Positions 57,801 to 64,000 of a stretch of DNA of 64,000 nt are shown in pieces. The DNA is taken from positions 1 through 64,000 of the forward strand of contig CALNHX010007553.1 of assembly GCA_940337035.1 (NCBI GenBank), written 5' to 3'. Each line of letters opens with the position of its first letter. Within the stretch, counting starts at the first letter, position 1. The notes below the pieces were generated by a model. That model searched no databases. It was not told the DNA's origin and saw only the letters and a program-made list of their open reading frames with translations. The position numbers and the translations under genes were made by a program. This stretch comes from Agriotes lineatus. Lineage: Eukaryota; Arthropoda; Insecta; Coleoptera; Elateridae.

Positions 57801-60800
57801 TGTCGTTTGGCTTGGCGCTTTTTTTAGTGCGTGGCTTAGCGCGTGGTTTGTCGCTTGGCTTGGCGCTTTTTTTGGTGCATGGGGTGGCGCTCTTCTTGGC
57901 GCGTGGCTTGGCGCTTGGTTTGGCGTTTCTTTTGGCGCGTGGCTTATCGCTTGGCTTGGCGCATGGCGTGGCGCTTTTTTTGGCGGGTGTCTTGGCGCTT
58001 GGCTTAGCGCGTGGCTTGGCGCTTGGCTTAGTGCTTGGCTTGGCGCATGTCGTGGCGCTTTTTTTGGCGCGTGGTTTGGCGCGTAGCTTGTCGCTTGGTT
58101 TGGTGTTCTCCTTGGCGCGTAACTTGGCGCTTGGCTTGGCGCGTGGCGTGGCGCTTCGCATGGCGCTTTTGTTGGCGCGTGGCTTGGCGCGTGGCTTGTC
58201 GCTTGGCTTGGCGCTCTCTTTGGTGCTTGGGGTGGCGCTTTTCTTAGCGCGTGGCTTGGCGCTTGGCTTACACTTGTCTTGGAGCTTTTCTTGGAGAGTG
58301 GCTTGGCGCGTGGCTTGTCGCTTAACTTAGCGATCTCTTTGGAGCGTTGTTTGGCGCTTGAATTAGCGCTTGCCTTGGCGTTTTTGTTGGCGCGTGGCTT
58401 GGCGCGTGGCTTGGCGCATGGATTGGCGCTTCTCTTGGCGCGATGCTTGTCGCTTGGTTTGGCGCTCTTCTTGGCGCGTGGCTTGGCGCGTGGCTTGGCG
58501 CTTGGTTGGGCGTTTGGCTTGGCGCTTGTCTCGGCGATGGTTTGGCGCTTTTCATAAAGCGTGGTTTAGCGCGTAGCCTGGCATTTGGTTTGACGCTTAG
58601 AATGGCGCTTGGCTTGGCGCATTTCTTGACGCGTGGCTTGGCGCGTAGCTTGTCGCTTGGCTTGACGCTCTCCTTGGTGCATGGGTGGCGCTTTTCTTGG
58701 AGCGTGGCTTGGCGCTTGGATTAGCGCTTGGCTTGGCGCTTAGCTTGGCGCCTTTCTTGGCGCGTGGCTTGGCGCGTGGCTTGGCGATTGGCTTGGCGCT
58801 TTTGTTGGCGCGTGATTTGGCGCGTGGCTTTTCGCTTGGCTTGGTGCTCTCCTTGGTGCATGGGATGGCCCTTTTCTTGGCGCGTGGCTTGGCGCTTGGT
58901 TTGGCGCTTGGCTTGGCGCTTTTCTTGGCGAGTGGCCTAGCGCTTGGCTTTTCGCTTGGCTTGGTGCTCTCCTTGGTGCATGGGATGGCCCTTTTCTTGG
59001 CGCGGGGCTTGTCTCTTGGCTTGGCGCTTGGATTAGCGCTTTTTTTAGCGCGTGCCTTGGCGCGTGGCTTGGCGCATGGATTGGCGCTTTTCTTGGCGCG
59101 ATGCTTGTCGCTTGACTTGGCGCTTTTCTTGGCGCGTGACTTGGCACTTGACTTGGCGCTTTTGTTGGCGCGTGGCTTGGCGCGTGGCTTGGCGCATGGA
59201 TTGGCGCTTCTCTTGGCGCGATGCTTGTCGCTTGGTTTGGCGATTTTCTTGGCGCGTGGCTTGGCGCGTGGCTTGACGCTTGGTTTGGCGCGCCTTTCTT
59301 GGTGCATGGCACGGCGCTTTTCCTGGCGCGTGGCTTGGCGCTTGGTTTAACGCTTGGCTTGGCGCTTTTCTTGACGCTTGGCTTGGCGCGTAGCTTGTCG
59401 CTTGGCTTGACGCTCTCCTTGGTGCATGGGTGGCGCTTTTCTTGGCGCGTGGCTTGGCGCTTGGATTAGCGCTTGGCTTGGCGCTTAGCTTGGCGACTTT
59501 CTTTGCGCGTGTCTTGGCGCGTGGCTTGTCGCTTGGTTAGGTGCTCTCCTTGGCGTGTGGCTTGGCGCTTGGCTTGGCGCGTGGTTTGGAGCTAGGCTTG
59601 GCGCGTGGCTTGGCGCTTGGCTTGCCGTTTTTGTTGGCGGGTGGCTTGTCGCTTGGCTTGGCGCTCTTCTTGGCGCGTGGCTTGGCGCTTGGTTTAGCGC
59701 TTGGCTTGGCGCTTTTCTTGACGCGTGGCTTGGCGCGTAGTTTGTCGCTTGGCTTGACGCTCTCCTTGGTGCATGGGTGGCGCTTTTCTTGGCGCGTGGC
59801 TTGGCGCGTGGCTTGGCGCTTGGATTAGCGCTTGGCTTGGCGCTTAGCTTGGCGCCTTTCTTGGCGCGTGGTTTGGCGCGTGGCTTGTCGCTTGGTTAGG
59901 TGCTCTCCTTGGCGCGTGGCTTGGCGCTTGGCTTGGCGCGTGGTTTGGCGCTAGGCTTGGCGCGTGGTTTGGCGCTTGGCTTGGCGTTTTTGTTGGCGGG
60001 TGGCTTGTCGCTTGGCTTGGCGCTCTTCTTGGCGCGTGGCTTGGCGCTTAGCTTGGCGCGTGGTTTGGCGCTTGGCTTGGCGCTTTTCCTGGCGCGTGGC
60101 TTGGCGCTTGGTTTAGCGCTTGGCTTGGCGCTTTTCTTGGCGCGTGGCATGGCGCGTAGCTTGTCGCTTGGCTTGACGCTCTCCTTGGTGCATGGGTGGC
60201 GCTTTTCTTGGCGCGTGGCTTGGCGCTTGGACTAGCGCTTGGCTTGGCGCTTAGCTTGGCGCCTTTCTTGGCGCGTGGTTTGGCATGTGGCTTGGCGCGT
60301 GGCTTGTCGCTTCGTTAGGTGCTCTCCTTGGCGTGTGGCTTGGCGCTTGGCTTGGCGCTTGGGTTGGCGTTTTTGTTGGCGAGTGGCTTGGCGCGTGGCT
60401 TGTCGCTTGGCTTGGCGCTCCCTTTGGTGCATGGGGTGGAGCTCTTCTTGGCGCGTGGCTTGCCGCTTAGCTTGACGCTTTCCTTGGCGCGTGGCCTGGC
60501 GCGTGGCTTGTCGCTTGGTTTAGCGCTTGGCTTGGCGCTTTTCTTGACGCGTGGCTTGGCGCGTAGCTTGTCGCTTGGCTTGACGCTCTCCTTGGTGCAT
60601 AGGTGGCGCTTTTCTTGGCGCGTGGCTTGGCGCTTGGATTAGCGCTTGGCTTGGCGCTTAGCTTGGCGCCTTTCTTGGCGCGTGTCTTGGCGCGTGGCTT
60701 GTCGCTTGGTTAGGTGCTCTCCTTGGCGTGTGGCTTGGTGCTTAGCTTGGCTCGTGGTTTGGCGCTTGGCTTGGCGCTTTTCCTGGCGCGTGGCTTGGCG

Positions 60801-61791
60801 CTTGGTTTAGCGCTTGGCTTGGCGCTTTTCTTGGCGCGTGGCTTGGCGCGTAGCTTGTCGCTTGGCTTGACGCTCTCCTTGGTGCATGGGTGGCGCTTTT
60901 CTTGGCGCGTGGCTTGGCGCTTGGATTAGCGCTTGGCTTGGCGCTTAGCTTGGCGCCTTTCTTGGCGCGTGGCTTGGCGCGTGGCTTGGCGCGTGGCTTG
61001 GCGCGTGGCTTGGCGCGTGGCTTGTCGCTTGGTTAGGTGCTCTCCTTGGCGTGTGGCTTGGCGCTTGGCTTGGCGCGTGGCTTGGCGCTAGGCTTGGCGC
61101 GTGGCTTGGCGCTTGGGTTGCGTTTTTGTTGGCGGGTGGCTTGGCGCGTGGCTTGTCGCTTGGCTTGGCGCTCCCTTTGGTGCATGGGGTGGCGCTCTTC
61201 TTAGCGCGTGGCTTGCCGCTTAGCTTGGCGCTTTCCTTGGCGCGTGGCCTGGCGCGTGGCTTGTCGCTTGGCTTAGCGCTTTCCTTGGAGCGTGGTTTGG
61301 CGCTTGGATTAGCGCTTGGCTTGGCGCTTTTCTTGGCCCGGCGCTTGTCGCTTGGCTTGGCGCTTGGCTTGGCGCTGGCTTGGCGTTTTTCTGCTTGCAT
61401 GGCTTTCCGCATGGCTTGTGGCTTGGCTTAGCGCTCTCCATGGTGCGTGGCTTGGCGCTTAGCTTGGCGCGTAGCTTAACGCTTGGCTTGGCGCTTGGCT
61501 TTCTTGGTGCATGGCATGGCGCTTTTCCTGGCGCGTGGCTTGGCGCTTGGTTTAGCGCGTGGCTTGGCGCGTAGCTTGTCGCTTGGCTTGACGCTCTCCT
61601 TGGTGCATGGGGTGGCGCTTTTCTTGGCGCGTGGTTTTATCGCTTGGCTTGGCGTATAGCGCGGAGCTTTTCTTGGCGCTTGGCTTGGCGCTTGGATTAG
61701 CGCTTGGCTTGGCGCTTAGCTTGGCGCCTTTCTTGGCGCGTGGTTTGGCGCGTGGCTTGGCGCGTGGCTTGGCGCGTGGCTTGTCCTCCTT

Positions 61792-62505
61792 CGCATGACG
61801 GGTGCATTCACAACGACACCAACAGAGGCGCTAACCGTATTGGTAGGAATACTACCATTACATTTAGAAATAAGGAAAAGGGCGGCCATGTACTGGCTAC
61901 GAAAGGGTGAGTTAGGCAGAGTACATCAGCTAATAAGCGAAAACGTAAATACCAAGCAGCAGATAAAAGAAGGAATACTGACGGAATGGCAAGAAAGATG
62001 GGCAAATTCCACGAAAGGCAAAAGAACATAAAATCTTCTACCTAGTGTGCAACGGCGCATAAGAAACAACAACTTCAACCCGTCACAAGGCTTGATTCAT
62101 CTAATCACAGGGAATGGCCCGTACCCTGAGTACTTATACAGGTTCAACCTGAGAGAGAATGACACCTGTGAGTGTGGAGAAAGGGAAACCCCGGAGCATG
62201 TGGTCCTCGAGTTTCCGCTCTTGGAAGAAACAGTGGAGGAAGAGAGACGAGCACTGAGAGGCATGACTTTGCAGGAGATTCTGAGAAACGACAATACGAC
62301 CCAAAGCTTAAACAAACTAGCGAACAAGGTATCGCAGATGCAAAAGGAAAGATACAATAACATTCGAAACAATATCCAAAACAGGAACAATATTGCATGA
62401 GAACTAATAGACCAAGTAGAAACAAAGCCCAATACAATAAAACAAAAACATATGATAATAATAAAAGAACCTAGATATCTTAAAACAGATAAAAGAGACA
62501 AAGAG
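61792..62505 (+). mobile_element. LINE 3' fragment inserted in satellite
   Basis: The satellite pattern stops after TTGTCCTCCTT and returns at CTCCTTGGCGTGTGG. CTCCTT at 61786-61791 and 62506-62511 is the candidate target duplication. The 714-bp insert is AT-richer and carries the 3' end of a LINE, with an A-rich 3' end (about 62430-62505). This is the only clear interruption of the visible array. Confidence 0.8.
61795..62400 (+). pseudogene. LINE (R1/Jockey-like) C-terminal fragment
   Basis: Two open stretches in different frames: 61795-62031 (LPLHLEIRKRAAMYWLRKGE, then EWQERWANSTKGKRT and a stop) and 62047-62400 (QRRIRNNNFNPSQGLIHLIT, YLYRFNLRENDTCECGERE, TPEHVVLEFPL). The 'W...W..S..G..T' transition and the 'C.CG..ET.EHV' knuckle (C-x-C-x7-H, with the last Cys replaced by Phe) are typical of the segment after the polymerase in R1/Jockey-group LINEs. 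The polymerase itself is missing. A single frame change separates the two stretches, so this is a comparatively fresh copy. Confidence 0.78.
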
Positions 62506-64000
62506 CTCCTTGGCGTGTGGCTTGGCGCTTGGCTTGGCGCGTGGCTTGGCGCTAGGCTTGGCGCGTGGCTTGGCACTTGGCTTGGCGTTTTTGTTGGCGG
62601 GTGGCTTGGCGCGTGGCTTGTCGCTTGGCTTGGCGCTCTCTTTGGTGCATAAGGTGGCGCTGTTCTTGGCGCGTGGCTTGGCGCTTAACTTGGCGCTTTC
62701 CTTGGCGCGTGGCCTGGCGCGTACCTTTGCGCTTGGCTTAGCCCTTTCCTTGGAGCGTGGTTTGGCGCTTGGATTAGCGCTTGGCTTGGCGCTTTTCTTG
62801 GCGCGGGGCTTGTCGCTTGGCTTGGCGCTTGGCTTGGCGATGGCTTGGCGTTTTTCTGCTTGCATGGCTTTCCGCATGGCTTGTTGCTTGGCTTGGCGCT
62901 CTCCTTGGTGCGTGGCTTGGCGCTTAGCTTGGCGCGTAGCTTAACGCTTGGCTTGGCGCTTGGCTTTCTTGGTGCATGGCATGGCGCTTTTCCTGGCGCG
63001 TGGATTGGCGCTTGGTTTAGCGCTTGGCTTGGCGCTTTTTTTGGCGCGTTTCTGGGCGCGTAGCTTGTCGCTTGGCTTGACGCTCTCCTTGGTGCGTGGG
63101 GTGGCGCTTTTCTTGGCGCGTGGTTTGTCGCTTGGCTTGGCGCATAGCGTGGAGCTTTTCTTGGCGCGTGGCTTGGCGCTTGGATTAGCGCTTGGCTTGG
63201 CGCTTAGCTTGGCGCCTTTCTTGGCGCGTGGCTTGGCGCTTGGATTAGCGCTTGGCTTGGCGCTTAGCTTGACGCTTTCCTTGGCGCATGGCCTGGCGCG
63301 TGGCTTGTCGCTTGGCTTAGCGCTTTCCTTGGAGCGTGTTTTGGCGCTTGGATTAGCGCTTGGCTTGGCGCTTTTCTTGGCGCGGGGCTTGTCGCTTGGC
63401 TTGGCGCGTGGCTTGGCGCTTATCTTGGCGCGTAGCTTGGCGCTTGGATTTGCGCTTTTCTTGGCGCGCGGTTTGTCGCTTGACTTGGCGCATAGCGTGG
63501 AGATTTTCTTGGCGGGTGGCTTGGCGCTTGGATTAGCGCTTGGCTTGGCGCTTAGCTTGGCCCTTTTCTTGGCGCATGGCTTGGCGCGTGGCTTGGCGCG
63601 TGGCTTGTCGCTTGGTTAGGTGCTCTCCCTGGCGCGTGGCTTGGCGCTTGGCTTGGCGCGTGGCTTGGCGCTCTCTTTGGTGCATGAAGTGGCGCTTTTC
63701 TTAGCGCGTGGCTTGGCGCTTGACTTAGCAATTGGCTTGGAGCTTTTCTTGGCGCGTGGCCTGGCGCGTGGCTTGTCGCTTTGCTTAGCGATCTCCTTGG
63801 AGCGTAGCTTAACGCTTGGGTTAGCGCTTGGCTTGGCGCTTTTCTTGGCGCGTGGTTTGTCGCTTGGCTTGGCCCTTTTTTTAGTGCGTGGCTTAGCACG
63901 TGGTTTGTCGCTTGGCTTGACGCTCTCTTTGGTGCATGGGGTGGCGCTTTTCTTAGCGCGTGGTTTGGCGCTTGGCTTAGCCCTTGGCTTGGAGCTTTTC

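Larger units (their letters stand above)
58655..63200 (+). repeat. Irregular higher-order module in the satellite
   Basis: The module GACGCTCTCCTTGGTGCATG, usually followed by GCTTGGATTAGCGCTTGG, recurs near 58664, 59409, 59755, 60173, 60585, 60869, 61589 and (as GGTGCGTG) 63078. Spacings range from about 285 to 750 bp apart from the last interval, which spans the LINE. A second marker, GCTTGGTTAGGTGCTCTCC, introduces a stop in the plus frame in several of these modules. Confidence 0.75.
52630..64000 (+). repeat. 12-bp GC-rich satellite array, over 10.6 kb
   Basis: Unit GGCTTGGCGCTT with common variants ending GCGT, GCTC, GTCG or TTTT, repeated from the gap to the window edge except for the LINE at 61792-62505, roughly 880 units. 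The plus strand has almost no A. The period is a multiple of three and the unit holds no stop, so all six frames are open for long distances: plus LALG, AWRL and LGAW; minus SAKP, APSQ and KRQA repeats. The longest are 617 codons (plus 55866-57719) and 607 codons (minus 55829-57652), antisense to each other. I treat these as consequences of the repeat rather than genes. Higher-order repeats are present. Confidence 0.93.

Overview
The window is intergenic or heterochromatin-like DNA from an animal genome, almost certainly an insect. The evidence is an AT-rich background, mariner, hAT and RTE-like elements, several tRNA-headed SINEs, and a decayed errantivirus-type Gypsy element with env, a group known from insects. 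I see no intact host gene. Every coding block I can name is a decayed transposable-element gene. There is no bacterial-style operon, CRISPR array or rRNA gene.

Layout. 1-1331: two hAT-type transposase remnants on opposite strands. 2256-2546: a complete tRNA-derived SINE with a 12-bp target duplication. 2700-4200: three nested repeats, with a 0.9-kb palindromic MITE innermost. 7950-9215: a hairpin, a 30-bp GC-rich minisatellite between inverted ends, and a LINE 3' fragment. 11456-12318: a deleted DDE transposon with terminal inverted repeats (TIRs). 13618-15015: an unidentified open stretch, a SINE and two LINE fragments. 15882-21506: a three-level nest in which a mariner is split by a 4.4-kb element with about 550-bp TIRs. 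That element carries a broken gene for a PIN/FEN1-like nuclease plus CXC cysteine domain, itself split by a LINE with an 8-bp duplication. 23022-25357: two MITEs. 29493-39446: the Gypsy element (primer site, gag, protease, RT, RNase H, integrase, env), cut by a 411-bp insertion and by an almost full-length RTE-like LINE with a 10-bp duplication. That LINE is in turn cut by a 0.68-kb TIR element. 49442-51660: another RTE-like LINE, interrupted by a MITE and a SINE. 52630-64000: a GC-rich 12-bp satellite array that starts at an assembly gap and runs off the window. It is interrupted once by a LINE 3' fragment with a 6-bp duplication.

The parts do not work together as a pathway. They record successive insertions. 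The two most unusual objects are the long-TIR element with the PIN-like/CXC gene (16021-20435) and the 12-bp satellite. In the satellite all six frames stay open for long distances, CpG density is far above the flanks, and the plus strand is nearly free of A.
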